64,000 bases of DNA, taken from assembly GCA_029834535.1 (NCBI GenBank), contig JAQMWT010000538.1, forward strand, positions 62,001 to 126,000, given 5' to 3'. Below are positions 42,296 to 52,209 of the stretch, piece by piece. Both the position numbers and the translations under genes were made by a program. The first letter of the stretch is position 1. Every line of letters begins with the position of its first letter. This DNA is from Chrysophaeum taylorii. Lineage: Eukaryota; Sar; Pelagophyceae; Pelagomonadales; Pelagomonadaceae. Under the pieces are notes generated by a model, which saw only the letters and a list, made by a program, of their open reading frames with translations, did not search any database and was not told the origin of the DNA.

Positions 42296-42600
42296 AGGCG
42301 CAGGCTCGAGTGGTATGGGGTCATGAACTGTGGCGGAGGACCGCTGGCGGTGTGGGCGGCGGCGACGCGATGCAGGAGAGTTTTCGGCAGAGGGGCCGGG
42401 AGGGTGGGTGGCTGACGTCGTGGTGGGTATTGGGAGGGGCGCGGTGGTATTGGCATTGGAGGTGGTGGTGAGCCATCATCACCAGAAGTTGAAACAAAAA
42501 ACCTTGTGGTAGTGTCGTCTTGTCGTTAGACGCACTTCCTCAACGGCTTCGAAAAGATTCGGTTTGCGAACGCTGCTTCTTCCTCGCGAGATAGAACTTG

Positions 42601-42870
42601 ATGATGATGATGCACGAGGACACGACAACAACGCCTCTGATGTGCCCTGCTTGCGGCGTTGCCTCCGTGGGCGCAGATTCGTCCTTCAACTGCCGCTGCA
42701 CCAAGGGCTTTGGGGTTCGCAAACGCCAGCGCGTCGCCCTCGAAGCCCTCGCCGATGATTCCAACGTCGTCGCCTTCCACTGCCAGCCCGCCGCGACCGC
42801 GCGGTGCCGCCACGACAGGATCGTCTACGAGATCACCAAGGACTACTTGCACGGCTCCTTCACCCCGTAG
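42601..42870 (+). CDS. Small Cys-containing protein, unknown
   Basis: This is an ATG-initiated frame of 89 residues with MCPACGVASV, NCRCTKGFGVRKRQR, FHCQPAATARCRHDRIVYEI. The Cys spacing could bind one zinc ion. No family is recognised. It converges with the TMEM53-like gene, 120 bases away. The opposite strand is also open, so the call is tentative. Confidence 0.45.
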   Translation: MMMMHEDTTTTPLMCPACGVASVGADSSFNCRCTKGFGVRKRQRVALEALADDSNVVAFHCQPAATARCRHDRIVYEITKDYLHGSFTP

Positions 42871-42989
42871 GACCCGTTCTTCTTTTTCCTTCCTAAGGAT
42901 CGACCTTCTTCCCTCTTGTTGGTTGGAGGGAGGCCCCGACACACCACAAGCTCTTAGGAAAGACAAGACGACCTTTATTATTATTATTA

Positions 42990-43865
42990 TTATTCAGGCG
43001 AGGCCAGCGACGTCCGCTGCGTGAGGAAGGTGTCGATGGTTTGTTCGTAGAGTCCCGGGAAGGCGGGGAAGTGCGAGACGTGCTTGGTGCCCTCGAACTT
43101 CTTTTTCTCGACGAGGTCGGGGTAGCGCTTGGACCACTTCGAAGCAACGTTCTGGATATTCTCCTCGCTCGCGGTGAAATCGCGGTCAGAATATATCCAG
43201 AGCGACGGGACCTCGTAGGGGTGTTCGTGGAACGTCTTCGAGACCGAAAGGTAGCGCCGGGATATGTCGCTGAAGACGTAGAGGTACCCCTCAATCATCG
43301 CCTGGAGGGCCTTCTGGGGAACCGTGGAGTCGCTGCTCAAGGCCGCGGGCACGCCCTCGAAGTTGAGCACGGACTTGCTAAGTCCGCGCGGAACGCCTTC
43401 AAAATCGACGGGAGAATCGAGAACCACCGCGCGGAGCCGCGGTACGATCGACGCCTTGGCCTGGCTGTTGGACTCGAGGTATTGGATCAGGTGCCCGTAG
43501 AGGTATGCACCAACCGAAAAGCCCGCGATGCACAACGGACGTTTCGAGAGCTCGGGAGACATTAATGCCGCCGCGACCGCACTCATCATCTCGTAGCCCT
43601 TTGATGGCCGGTACACGACGCGCGGGGGCGACGGCAGCATGACGGCGTCGCAGTCGTGCTTGGCATACAACGCGGCGTACTTGGACAGAACTTTGATCGA
43701 CGAGTTCGTCCATCCGAGCACCACGGCGAGGGGTCGATCCGTGCGGTTCCCATCGCTCGGCAACCGACTGCTCACCTCGCCACCGACCGTGCGATACACC
43801 AGAGGCGACGCGAGCGTCGTTTCGCGCCGCGCGACAACCCGCACAACAACAAAGCGTGGCCTCAT
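42990..43865 (-). CDS. TMEM53/DUF829-like alpha/beta hydrolase
   Basis: The family opening LAVVLGWTNSSIKVLSKYAALYAKHDCDAV is clear, followed by the nucleophile elbow IAGFSVGAYLYGHL, LRAVVLDSPVD, an acid in IYSDRDFTASEE and a His in GTKHVSHFPAFP. It gives 291 residues from ATG 43865, normal for the family. No transmembrane helix is evident, so it may be soluble. Family members are predicted serine hydrolases with poorly known substrates. It is intronless. Confidence 0.8.
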   Translation of the reverse strand: MRPRFVVVRVVARRETTLASPLVYRTVGGEVSSRLPSDGNRTDRPLAVVLGWTNSSIKVLSKYAALYAKHDCDAVMLPSPPRVVYRPSKGYEMMSAVAAALMSPELSKRPLCIAGFSVGAYLYGHLIQYLESNSQAKASIVPRLRAVVLDSPVDFEGVPRGLSKSVLNFEGVPAALSSDSTVPQKALQAMIEGYLYVFSDISRRYLSVSKTFHEHPYEVPSLWIYSDRDFTASEENIQNVASKWSKRYPDLVEKKKFEGTKHVSHFPAFPGLYEQTIDTFLTQRTSLASPE

Positions 43866-44254
43866 ATCTTTTAAAGACAATCAATCGCCCGCCGCCAGTC
43901 GCCACCCGACCCCAGGAACCTTTCGCGAACGGGTGAAGGAAAAAAGCTTGGAAACTCCCGGGAACGAAGATCGTCTTTTCGGAGTCTGCGGCCGAGGTCT
44001 TCTTTTTCGATCCGCGGCTTCGACGTCGTCGTCGTTTCATGTGGTGTGTATCTGTCCTCGTGTCGGTGTCTCGGGTGCGCCTAACTAACCGCTTTAGCCC
44101 ATCCACAGACAGACTGACCAAGGTAGACCGCGTCGAGACCACCCACCGCGTTCATCCAGCGCCAAGGGCCTTTGAGAAGACGGACGCATCCACAGCCTCA
44201 AAACCCCACCCCCCCCGGGTGGTGGTGCAGACGCAGCTACAAAAAACAACAACC

Positions 44255-44352
44255 ACACCTGGTGGCTGGGTCGTTTAGAATAACAACCCTGCCCAGTATG
44301 TTTTTTTTTTGAATACTTGGGGTTGGTATTCTAAACGACCCAGCCACAGGTC
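44255..44352. repeat. Long imperfect inverted repeat (hairpin)
   Basis: Arms 44262-44282 and 44327-44347 are perfectly complementary over 21 bases (GTGGCTGGGTCGTTTAGAA...). Pairing extends outward past a one-base bulge (ACCT/AGGT) and inward through the AACCC/GGGTT and AGTAT/ATACT blocks to a T-run loop. It could be a small foldback element or a structured RNA. Confidence 0.75.
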
Positions 44353-44886
44353 CTTGCCGCCGCATAACCGCCGGAGCAAAATTAATGTCTCCAAATAACA
44401 ATGTGTGACAGTACCACCCGTCGGGGGGGCGTCTCTCGTCGGGAGCTGGCGAATGAATATATGCCCCGTCATCGTCGGGAATTCAAAGGCCCCACCAGGA
44501 GTGACCACGGCCTACCCTGCTGCTGCCAGTTTGGCGGCCACTGATGATGACCTAACCACCACCACCATCGTCTATCATCGGAACGGTGTCCTCGAGGACA
44601 CTTGTGCCGTCATTCTTAGTAATGGTCTCTCGCCGCCGTTCGTGGCACAACCAAGGGTAATTTATATCCCCTTGGCACAAACGGCTTTCCTGCCTGATAT
44701 TATCGCCGCAATGCGTACAGCCAACACGGCTCCGTGTGCAATAGTCGACCAAATTTCATACTACGCCATATGATCCACGAGGATTCGATGTTGCCTTGAA
44801 CGCGACGTCGATTACCTCCGAACGGTAGCCAGCGTTCATCAATAGCGTTAACTTATTAGACAATAATCAGATGCACCTCAATCCCG

Positions 44887-44935
44887 CGTTTCCTCACTCT
44901 GGCTCTCTGGGCCTGAAAGTCTCTTCTCATTGCGC
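44887..44935 (+). mobile_element. Family C SINE-like end, diverged
   Basis: The 'cctcactctggctctctggg' block matches the family C 3' hairpin region, without a clear microsatellite tail. It is short and old. Confidence 0.35.
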
Positions 44936-45275
44936 GCGTCGATGTTCTCGCCGCCTTGGTTTTCCCGAGTCGATTTACAACCTTAGACGACAAAACCAAC
45001 TTTGACGACGGCGGCGCGCGTCAACAGAGTTACGTGGCTACTTCGATGCTTCAACATCCTGTATTTAGTTTGTGAGCACAGCTTCGCGGCCCCGGTTGTA
45101 TTACCGTGCACTTTGTCCGCCTGACACTCCCCGGTGGACACAACAACGTTTTTGTGCTCTCCCTCTTGCCGATGGCACTGATACTGCCTGGCGAATTTCC
45201 TTTTGTCGATCATGACGAGGATGCCGACTACGTGTAGTTTGCTAAAGTACCCGTGACATTCAGCCGCCTTTTGCA

Positions 45276-45347
45276 CGTAACTGAATTGGCACCATGTTGC
45301 TTTGGATGTGTATCGTAACTGAATTGGCACCATGTTGCTTTGGATGT
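45276..45347. repeat. Tandem duplication, 38-base period
   Basis: The segment 'cgtaactgaattggcaccat' plus 'gttgctttggatgt' occurs twice with a period of 38 bases and almost no difference. It looks recent. Confidence 0.85.
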
Positions 45348-45599
45348 TGTATGGCATCGTCCTGCGACCACTCTATAACGCAGGCCTTCTCTATCTCTAT
45401 GTGCTTCTTTTCTTTGTCAGCACCATCCCCTGTTCCTTCGTCGATCTGCCCCTTCGTCGACGTATTTGCGCTTCTCGTGTCTCGCCATTCTCCATTTTAG
45501 TGCTTCCTATGCTTGTACCTTCTCGTTTTCTCCATGCGTGCTCTCTTCTTCTGCATTTCCTTTCGAAATTTCTTGCTCCTTTGTTTCGTCGTATTGGTC

Positions 45600-45905
45600 T
45601 TTGAGTTCGGGAGTTGTTTGCCTTGGCTCTCCGCGAGCTCGGTCGCCTTCGCCTGCTCTTCCGCGCGCCTCTCTTTGTACTTCTCTCCTCAATCACGCGC
45701 GCCTCTCTCGCTCCTTCGTACCTCTTCCGCGTTTTTTGTCTTTTGACCTTGAGTGCCTGGCAGATGTTCATCATTTTTCCTCTGCGATCCTACGTCCACT
45801 CTGGCTTTATGCTTTACAATGATTTTCCGCCGTGGTTATGGTCTCTTCCTTCTTTCTGTTTTCGATGCGCTCCCCCATTCTGGCTCATTGAGCCTGGCTT
45901 GATAT
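45600..45905 (+). mobile_element. Family C SINE-like copy, pyrimidine-rich body
   Basis: The end reads 'gcgctcccccattctggctc' then 'attgagcctgg', matching the 51980-52209 insertion read on its minus strand, including the 'tcttccttctttc' block before it. The 5' limit is uncertain. Confidence 0.45.
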
Positions 45906-46183
45906 CATAATGCCATAATCCTGCGGCTAGCTCCGTCCCGCAGTCATCCTGCCCGGCGTCCCCAACCCTGAACATCCTGCTCATGCCTCTTTTTAGTAGT
46001 TATGACCTCAAAGTACCATAATCCTAATCCAAATTCCTTTCAAGTCTATAGAAGCGCGTTCTTCGTGTTCGCATTTGTGGTAGTGGTTGCACTTGCGGGA
46101 AGAATTAATTCATCGATGGGAACGAAAGTTCTCAACATGTCGATGATGGCAGGCAGATTCGAGCGCCTCGATTCTCGTACACG

Positions 46184-49100
46184 ATGATAGCAACTTCTCA
46201 CAACGCCTCGTCATTGGGGGACGCATTGGCAGCAGATGAAGTGGTCTTGGACATGGAGAGTTTCGATTGGGACGGCGTCGAATGGGACGAGGGCTACTCG
46301 GAGGCAGGCGGCGATTTCGAGATGCAGGGCGACGGTGCGCCGGGCCAAGACGGGATTCCGGGCGCCCACGGGGCTGAGGGCAATCCGGGCTATGGGAACT
46401 ATGGCCGCGAGGGCTCGAACGGCGAACCGGGAGGTAATGGAGCGGACGCGCTTCCAGCGCGCCGGGGCGAGCCAGGGGCAACGATCATCGTGCAATTGTT
46501 GGTCGATGCTGGCAGCGTCGTCGCCCGTGGGGTTCAATACAGGCCGTCTGACGGTGACGAGGGCGCTGTTTTATTGAGGCGACGCCGTATTCCGAATACC
46601 GACGAGGCGGCGAGGGTTGTCGCGCGCGCGAGCGGAGGACGCGGCGGCGACGGCGGGCGCGGAGGCGACGGCGGAAACGGCGGTGTTGGTGCCCCCGGCA
46701 TGGATGCGACGCGACTCATGCGTGGGGGGAATGGAGGTCGAGGAGGGCGCGGCGGCGACGCGGGACGTGGCACCTCTGGCGCCAGCGGCGGCGAAGGCGG
46801 CGTGATCTCGATCCTGTGCGCGCCGAACGCTTTGCATTGCTTGATGTTGGTCGACCGATTGGACGAAAAAAAGAAGCTTGTTCCCACGGGCGGGCCAGGA
46901 GGCTTTGCAGGTCATCATGGCGCACCAGGCGTTGGCGGCAAAGGGGGTGCTGGCGGCTTTCCTTGCCACTACACGACGACGAGCTTAAGATCGTACAACG
47001 ACTCCCAGGGTCGGATGCACACGAATACGGTCACGCACCACCACACGACGCCGGGCGGCGTCGAGGGGCGGGCAGGCGACAGCGGGGCGGTGTCGCGCGT
47101 GGCTCTCGCCCAAGGCGCTCGCGGTGCCGAAGGTCACCTCCACGTTTTGGTGCCCGACCTCGGGACTTTCTCGTCCCGATACGACCTCGTCGTGGACGAG
47201 CTGGCGTTCGTCGACGAGAGCGACGACGGATGTTTCGAGTTTGGCGAACTCGTTCGCCTCGACCGCGTCCGCCTTACTAACATCGGTGGCATGCCAGCGC
47301 CTCGAACACTCAGCCTCGCGCTCTTTGCGGTCGACGACGTCGCGACGCCTATAGGCAGCGAAGCGGTGGTGAAACTCGAACAAAGCATCGAGGCGGGTGA
47401 CGCGCTCGACTTGGAGGGCGACGTCGTATGCACGCGGTTTCGCATCACATACCCGGCACACGCGGGGCAGGGCATCGCCAGGTATGAAGAGGACCTAGAG
47501 CCGTGGATCGTGACCGGAAAAATGCGCCTCGTTTGCTCGGCGTTGGGGCCGCCCGAGGTTCCGCGCTTTCGCAGACAATTTACGCACGACAAGTCTACGG
47601 CGTTCCTGTGTCGGTTTCCAGTAGAGAACGTCGACGGTGTGCATGGTCTTAACTCCGTCGCTTCGGGCGAAGGTTCAGCGTTCGCGCTAACCGTCGCCAA
47701 CGTCTCGACCTTGGACCTCGGAACGACGAGCGCGGGCCGACGTTCCGTCGTAGTCAACGTTTGGGCCGAACGCGCGGACGACGAGACGACGACAGACCTC
47801 GCGTTATTCGGCGCCGTCGAGCCGCGCCCGATACCCGACGGCGAAAACAACTTGCTGTATCCGGGGCTGCTGGTCGACGTACCGCTCGTCCCGGCTGGCG
47901 GCACCGCGACCGTCCGAGGTGCTTTCGCGATGCGGCCAAATGCGCCGCCGTATAGCGCCAACAACCTTCGGTTCGCGATCTACATCGGCGACTGTGCCGA
48001 TACCGACGCTTTGCGTCTCGTTCAACCGAGACGGCTGGCCGTCCGCTGTGAACCTGCCTTCGGGCCGCAGGCCCCGCCGGACGTCGTCCTCGTATTGTCG
48101 TCCGCCGTCGACCGCAACGTCCACGACGCCTGGGTTGCTTTTTGCCATAATTTTCACCTTACGGTGGCAACCTATGGCATCTCACGATACGGACATCTCG
48201 AGCCTGAGAAGCGGGTCGGAGACAAGCTCCTCGGCGACGCGATCGCTGGCGCTGCCGTCTTCATCCTCGACCAAGATATCACGCGCCTTCCTCCGGCGAT
48301 GCGCGAGTCGATGACCCACATCCGGCCGACGATCGCGCTGGCTCCCTGGCACTTGCGGGGCCTACGCGCCTCGAAAATGGCAACTTCTCAACTACGAGGC
48401 ACGCGCGACGACGATGACGGCGGTCCGCCGCTGCCGCCGTCGTACGTCGTCGCACTCCCCTCCGGCACGCCGCTCGACGCGGGGCGCGAGTTGATGCGGC
48501 GTCTCGCCATGACGCCACCAAAGGGGTCGTGGGACGACATCGTGCCGATGGCGACGTGTGCGACGTCTGCCGAGTTCGTCGACATTGTGCGCGACTATCG
48601 CCTATTTCCGACGTCTCGCTCCTGCCGCGTCGTAAAAGACGATCCGTACCGGCGTCCAATCAAGGTCCTCGTCCAGGCACGGCCCGTATTTGCCGCTGTG
48701 CGTACGACGCTCACCGGCAAGACAATCACCAAGGCGTTGTTACGCGGCGCTCGAAAAATTGCCGCCAAGCTCCGGGCAACCAGACCCGACCTCGGCGCGA
48801 CGGTCGTCTACGCGACGGACCTCGCCACGTCATTTGCCGTGCGGACCCAGGCCGAGCTCCTCAGCGACGTCGCGTCATACCGCGTCCGGCGCTTCCGCAG
48901 GCCGCGGTTCTCGCGTGCACGCGACGACGACGACGACGACGACGACGAGGAAGACAGCGACGAAGACATTTCTAGCGCCAAAAGAGCGAGAAGAAAGTCG
49001 TCGTCGTCGTCGCTTTGGGTGTGGTACAAAACCAGAACACCTTCGCTAGATGTTGGGTATTGCTTGGTCTTCCTGCACGACGCGTCTGCGCGAAGGCCGT

Positions 49101-49966
49101 GGATGTGCTGCCTCCAAGCTCCGGACCCCTTGGCGCTTCAGACGCGCGCGTTCGAGGCACAGCAAGCGATTGCGTCATGCCTTCCGGTCCACCTCAAGCT
49201 CCGTGCCCTCGAAGCCGAACTCTCCGCGTCACCTTCAGCCGATGAAGACAATCTCAGACTCCTCGCTCAGGCCCTCGTCGCCGACTGCTCTCAGGAATTC
49301 GCGCTCTTCGTCGCGACGGTCGCAACCGCGAGTTGGCTTTTCAGCAAGCCAGCGGCGAACCATGTCAGTGACGACATCAACGATGACGATCTCATCGAGC
49401 GCTACCTTCCAACCTGTCATGTCCTTGCCTCGCGCGACGCTCTCCTTCGAGACCTGGCAGGCACGCAAGCCGCGCAGGATCTCGTCAGCGACCTCTACGC
49501 CATTGCGTCGACGCCACGCGTAGCGCACTGGTGGGATCGCTCCGGCCGTGAGAGGCGTGCCAAGCAACTCCTAGCGACCATCACCGCCAAAATCGCCACT
49601 CGCTTGAATGTTGATCTCCCCACCGTTGCGACGCGCGTCGCCAGCTTTCACGACGACGTCAGAATGCTTGCGAAAGAGGTGTCGTCGCGCAAGCTACGAC
49701 TCTCTAAGCCCAACTTCGAGCCGGGATCGAATGATGATGGGCCCAAGGTGCGGAAAGCCACGCGCGCCATTTACCTCCGATGTCGACCACCGACCGTCGC
49801 ATCCAATGCCTCACTCCATGCGACGACCATCACGTGTCGTCGGGACTTTACCGATCTCGCCATCCGAGACCACGGGCGTCAGGTCCAAGCAACCAAATGG
49901 GCCGAGGCTATTGACGCGGAACGTGAAGCTAATCTCGTCCACCCGACCTCGGAGCAACCGACTTAG
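46184..49966 (+). CDS. Collagen-like/Gly-rich large protein, unknown function
   Basis: One uninterrupted frame of 1,260 codons from ATG 46184. Residues about 45-85 are collagen-like Gly-X-Y (GQDGIPGAHGAEGNPG). A beta block (TIIVQLLVDAG) follows, then GGRGGDGGRGGDGG runs at about 150-215 and GPGGFAGHHGAPGVGGKGG at about 250-270. From about 320 to 650 there are beta-rich segments resembling Ig-like or adhesion modules (LDRVRLTNIGGMPAPRTLSLAL; FALTVANVSTLDLG). The C-terminal ~550 residues are mixed alpha/beta with an Asp-rich linker near 915, family unknown. No signal peptide is visible. The N-terminal pattern recalls a collagen/Gly-rich module seen in some bacterial and protist proteins; a precise family is not claimed. 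Confidence 0.75.
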   Translation: MIATSHNASSLGDALAADEVVLDMESFDWDGVEWDEGYSEAGGDFEMQGDGAPGQDGIPGAHGAEGNPGYGNYGREGSNGEPGGNGADALPARRGEPGATIIVQLLVDAGSVVARGVQYRPSDGDEGAVLLRRRRIPNTDEAARVVARASGGRGGDGGRGGDGGNGGVGAPGMDATRLMRGGNGGRGGRGGDAGRGTSGASGGEGGVISILCAPNALHCLMLVDRLDEKKKLVPTGGPGGFAGHHGAPGVGGKGGAGGFPCHYTTTSLRSYNDSQGRMHTNTVTHHHTTPGGVEGRAGDSGAVSRVALAQGARGAEGHLHVLVPDLGTFSSRYDLVVDELAFVDESDDGCFEFGELVRLDRVRLTNIGGMPAPRTLSLALFAVDDVATPIGSEAVVKLEQSIEAGDALDLEGDVVCTRFRITYPAHAGQGIARYEEDLEPWIVTGKMRLVCSALGPPEVPRFRRQFTHDKSTAFLCRFPVENVDGVHGLNSVASGEGSAFALTVANVSTLDLGTTSAGRRSVVVNVWAERADDETTTDLALFGAVEPRPIPDGENNLLYPGLLVDVPLVPAGGTATVRGAFAMRPNAPPYSANNLRFAIYIGDCADTDALRLVQPRRLAVRCEPAFGPQAPPDVVLVLSSAVDRNVHDAWVAFCHNFHLTVATYGISRYGHLEPEKRVGDKLLGDAIAGAAVFILDQDITRLPPAMRESMTHIRPTIALAPWHLRGLRASKMATSQLRGTRDDDDGGPPLPPSYVVALPSGTPLDAGRELMRRLAMTPPKGSWDDIVPMATCATSAEFVDIVRDYRLFPTSRSCRVVKDDPYRRPIKVLVQARPVFAAVRTTLTGKTITKALLRGARKIAAKLRATRPDLGATVVYATDLATSFAVRTQAELLSDVASYRVRRFRRPRFSRARDDDDDDDDEEDSDEDISSAKRARRKSSSSSLWVWYKTRTPSLDVGYCLVFLHDASARRPWMCCLQAPDPLALQTRAFEAQQAIASCLPVHLKLRALEAELSASPSADEDNLRLLAQALVADCSQEFALFVATVATASWLFSKPAANHVSDDINDDDLIERYLPTCHVLASRDALLRDLAGTQAAQDLVSDLYAIASTPRVAHWWDRSGRERRAKQLLATITAKIATRLNVDLPTVATRVASFHDDVRMLAKEVSSRKLRLSKPNFEPGSNDDGPKVRKATRAIYLRCRPPTVASNASLHATTITCRRDFTDLAIRDHGRQVQATKWAEAIDAEREANLVHPTSEQPT

Positions 49967-50369
49967 GTCACGTGTGCTAGTTGGATAGTTAGGCCTTTTT
50001 GATGTGAGTCTCTTAGGCTATAGTAAATTCACCGTGGCATCGTAGAGGCCGGCATTGCCCCAAAGGCTGCTGCGGCCACCACGCTCTCCTTCGGTGCCCC
50101 GTGAAGCTGTCTATATGCTCTTGCGGCTCTGCCCAGCTCCGCGAGTATACGTCAAAGGCACGAATACTATCTCAGAGCAGGCCACTAGTACTCAGACGGA
50201 GGTATGCTGCTTGGCGTTGGAAAGTGGGGGAATGCAAAAGCAGTGCAAGGCGGGTGGAATCTGGGAGATTGGAGTGCGTCGTGAGATAAAAGAAACGTCC
50301 CGTAGGCAAGTTTGCTCTGTCGGAAATCCAATAAAACGTGAAGCACATTGCAAGGTTGCTTGCCTGGAC
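49967..50369. other. Spacer, no supported gene
   Basis: Nothing is recognised between the collagen-like gene and the 3' end of the dead kinase copy. Open frames are short and unremarkable. Confidence 0.5.
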
Positions 50370-51979
50370 TCAGCTGCATGCTGTCATTGCGACTTCTGCC
50401 TCTGTTGTCGACCCATAGGCCTGGCTACTTCCATTCGACAAAAGAGTGGCAAATTTTTCGCTTGCTGTCGACTGCAGTTGCGGTTGGATCTCAGCAGGTT
50501 GTGCCAGCGGAAAGTAGCGTGCGGTGATGTCGACAAAGCTCGGCCGGTCGTTGGGATCTGGGCCCAACACTTCCGCATGACGGCGACAAGATGTTCTTCA
50601 TCGGCGCCGATCTTGACTTTCGGTCTTTTTTGTTTATAGCAAGGATTAAGAGTGATCTACGCACCTTCAAATGCCAAGCCAGGGGTCTCTGTCTCACGCG
50701 AGGATCTTGTGAAGGACCATGGCATAACTGTAGACGCCAGATAATTCCGTAAACGCGTTCGAGTCAAGCAGCCTGCGATGGTGGTGTCGTGAGCTGCGTC
50801 GCATTTTTACGTACTCAGGAGCCATGAACGGCGCCGTGTGCAGCGCCGTGCTTCGATCCTTGCGTAGTGTGAATATCCTAAATTCGGTCGAACGCGAGAG
50901 ACTAAAGTCTCTTACACATTACATACAAGGTCGTTGGTGAACAGATCGTTGTTCGCTTTCAAATTTTATCACGGTGCTGCGGGTGACGTGGGTGATCGTG
51001 AGTGGAGGTCACGGGCACCTCGGTGTCGTGATCTTGTATGTACGCCATTCCGTGCGCGATCTGGTCGGCCCAGTCGCGGTGCTGCGTATTATTGATCGTC
51101 TTGGGCGTATCGTCCAGGAAGTGGCGAAGCGAGCCTGGTGGCAAGTACTCCATGACCAAGCCAGGCAAGTCCTCATGCGTTGTAACCTGTGTGGAAGCCG
51201 TTTGTCCCATTATTCGAGCCGGATCGGGATTCGACACTGGTAGCGCGCCGTCCCGAAAACCTGGACTACTACAAATGGCGACCGAAGACAGAGCATGATG
51301 GTCATCTCTTTCGTGAACCCGCCCATAAGCTTCGTGGGACGTGCCACGCTCAACCCAGAGACCGAAATCAGTTCGACGGCCACAATCTTCCGTGCATATT
51401 TATTATCCCCGATGCTATCGGCCTATGTAGCCCGTCGCAAATGGCTCCGGTTCAATCGACTCGAGGCAAATCGCATGCTTTTCGATCACCGACGCCTTGT
51501 GCTCTCTTTCGCGCTCACCCGGCGACAGCAGATTGCTTGCGCCCGATTATCCTCCTTCACTCTCACGACGTTTACGTTTTCCACATGGTTTCTTACGTCC
51601 TGCGAAGTTTTCTCGTCAAGTTCCGCGTCGAGCTCGTCTTGGGGCACGCGCACCACCTTGGCAGCCACCGTTTTCGCCTCGTCGTTCTCAGCTAGAAGCA
51701 TGAGGGCGGCGCTCACCTCGTCGAGTGAGCGCTCTTGCATGACGCGTCGAACTTCCGCGAGCATCACATCATCATCTTCGAGCATCTTCGAGGTGTATTT
51801 CTGTCCCAGTAGGAGCGGTGCAACATACGACGAGCAGAGTATGCGTGTAAAAACATCGCAGGAGCTCGCGTGACGATCGTTCATCAGCTGGTATGTGAAG
51901 CAGGGCTCGTGCAAGCACGCGACGACGGTTGTGTCGAGCTCCGCCAATCGGAGACCGTGGTGAAGCACGCCCGACTTAC

Positions 51980-52209
51980 TATTATTATGGTGTGCAACTC
52001 CCAGGCTCAAAGAGCCAGAATGGATGAGCGCAAGGAAAGAAGGAAGCAGCAAGAATACTAAGGTTATGCGCGCAGAGGGAACAAGGATGAAGCAAGAACT
52101 CAAACTCTCAGAGGCAAAGGTAGGAAGAAGGAAGCAAGGCAAGAAGGAGTGACGCACGGAGCTGAAAGAGGCAAGGGGAAAGAAGAAGAGAGAATAGCGG
52201 CAGGCGTGA
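51980..52209 (-). mobile_element. Family C SINE-like insertion with 4-base target duplication
   Basis: Relative to the intact paralogue the dead copy gains 230 bases here, with TTAC at both ends (51976-51979 and 52210-52213). Collapsing the insertion gives 'gacttacgcc', aligning base for base with 'catttgcgcc' in the intact gene. On the minus strand it ends with a GGCTC-TTT-GAGCC hairpin, 'tgggagttgca', and an ATA-type tail next to the duplication. It has no coding capacity, so a SINE-like retroposon is inferred. Confidence 0.75.

Larger units (their letters stand above)
36790..42300 (-). mobile_element. Degenerate RT/PD-(D/E)xK retrotransposon, about 5.5 kb
   Basis: A minus-strand element has an ORF1 (IQ-like repeats, RING finger) and an ORF2 (reverse transcriptase then a restriction-like nuclease motif), both broken by frame changes. 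Its 3' 320 bases recur as 5'-truncated copies at 195-545 and 63447-63731 (family B), which defines its 3' end. The layout (RT followed by a PD-(D/E)xK nuclease, no APE domain) recalls restriction-like-endonuclease non-LTR elements. It begins about 100 bases beyond the CDPK stop. Confidence 0.75.
43866..46183. other. 2.3-kb low-GC spacer rich in repeats
   Basis: The spacer holds a long imperfect hairpin (44255-44352), family C ends near 44887-44935 and 45600-45905, a 38-base tandem duplication (45276-45347) and pyrimidine-rich DNA. Short frames (for example plus 44405-44773, 122 codons without an ATG at its start) have no recognised similarity. GC content drops visibly compared with the flanks. 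Confidence 0.5.

Noticed and set aside
44405-44773. 122-codon plus-strand frame in the low-GC spacer
   Set aside because: It begins with GTG, its first ATG lies further in, and no motif or homologous family is recognised.
45397-45774. 125-codon basic frame on the minus strand
   Set aside because: Lys/Arg-rich because the DNA is pyrimidine-rich on the plus strand; it overlaps a family C repeat body.
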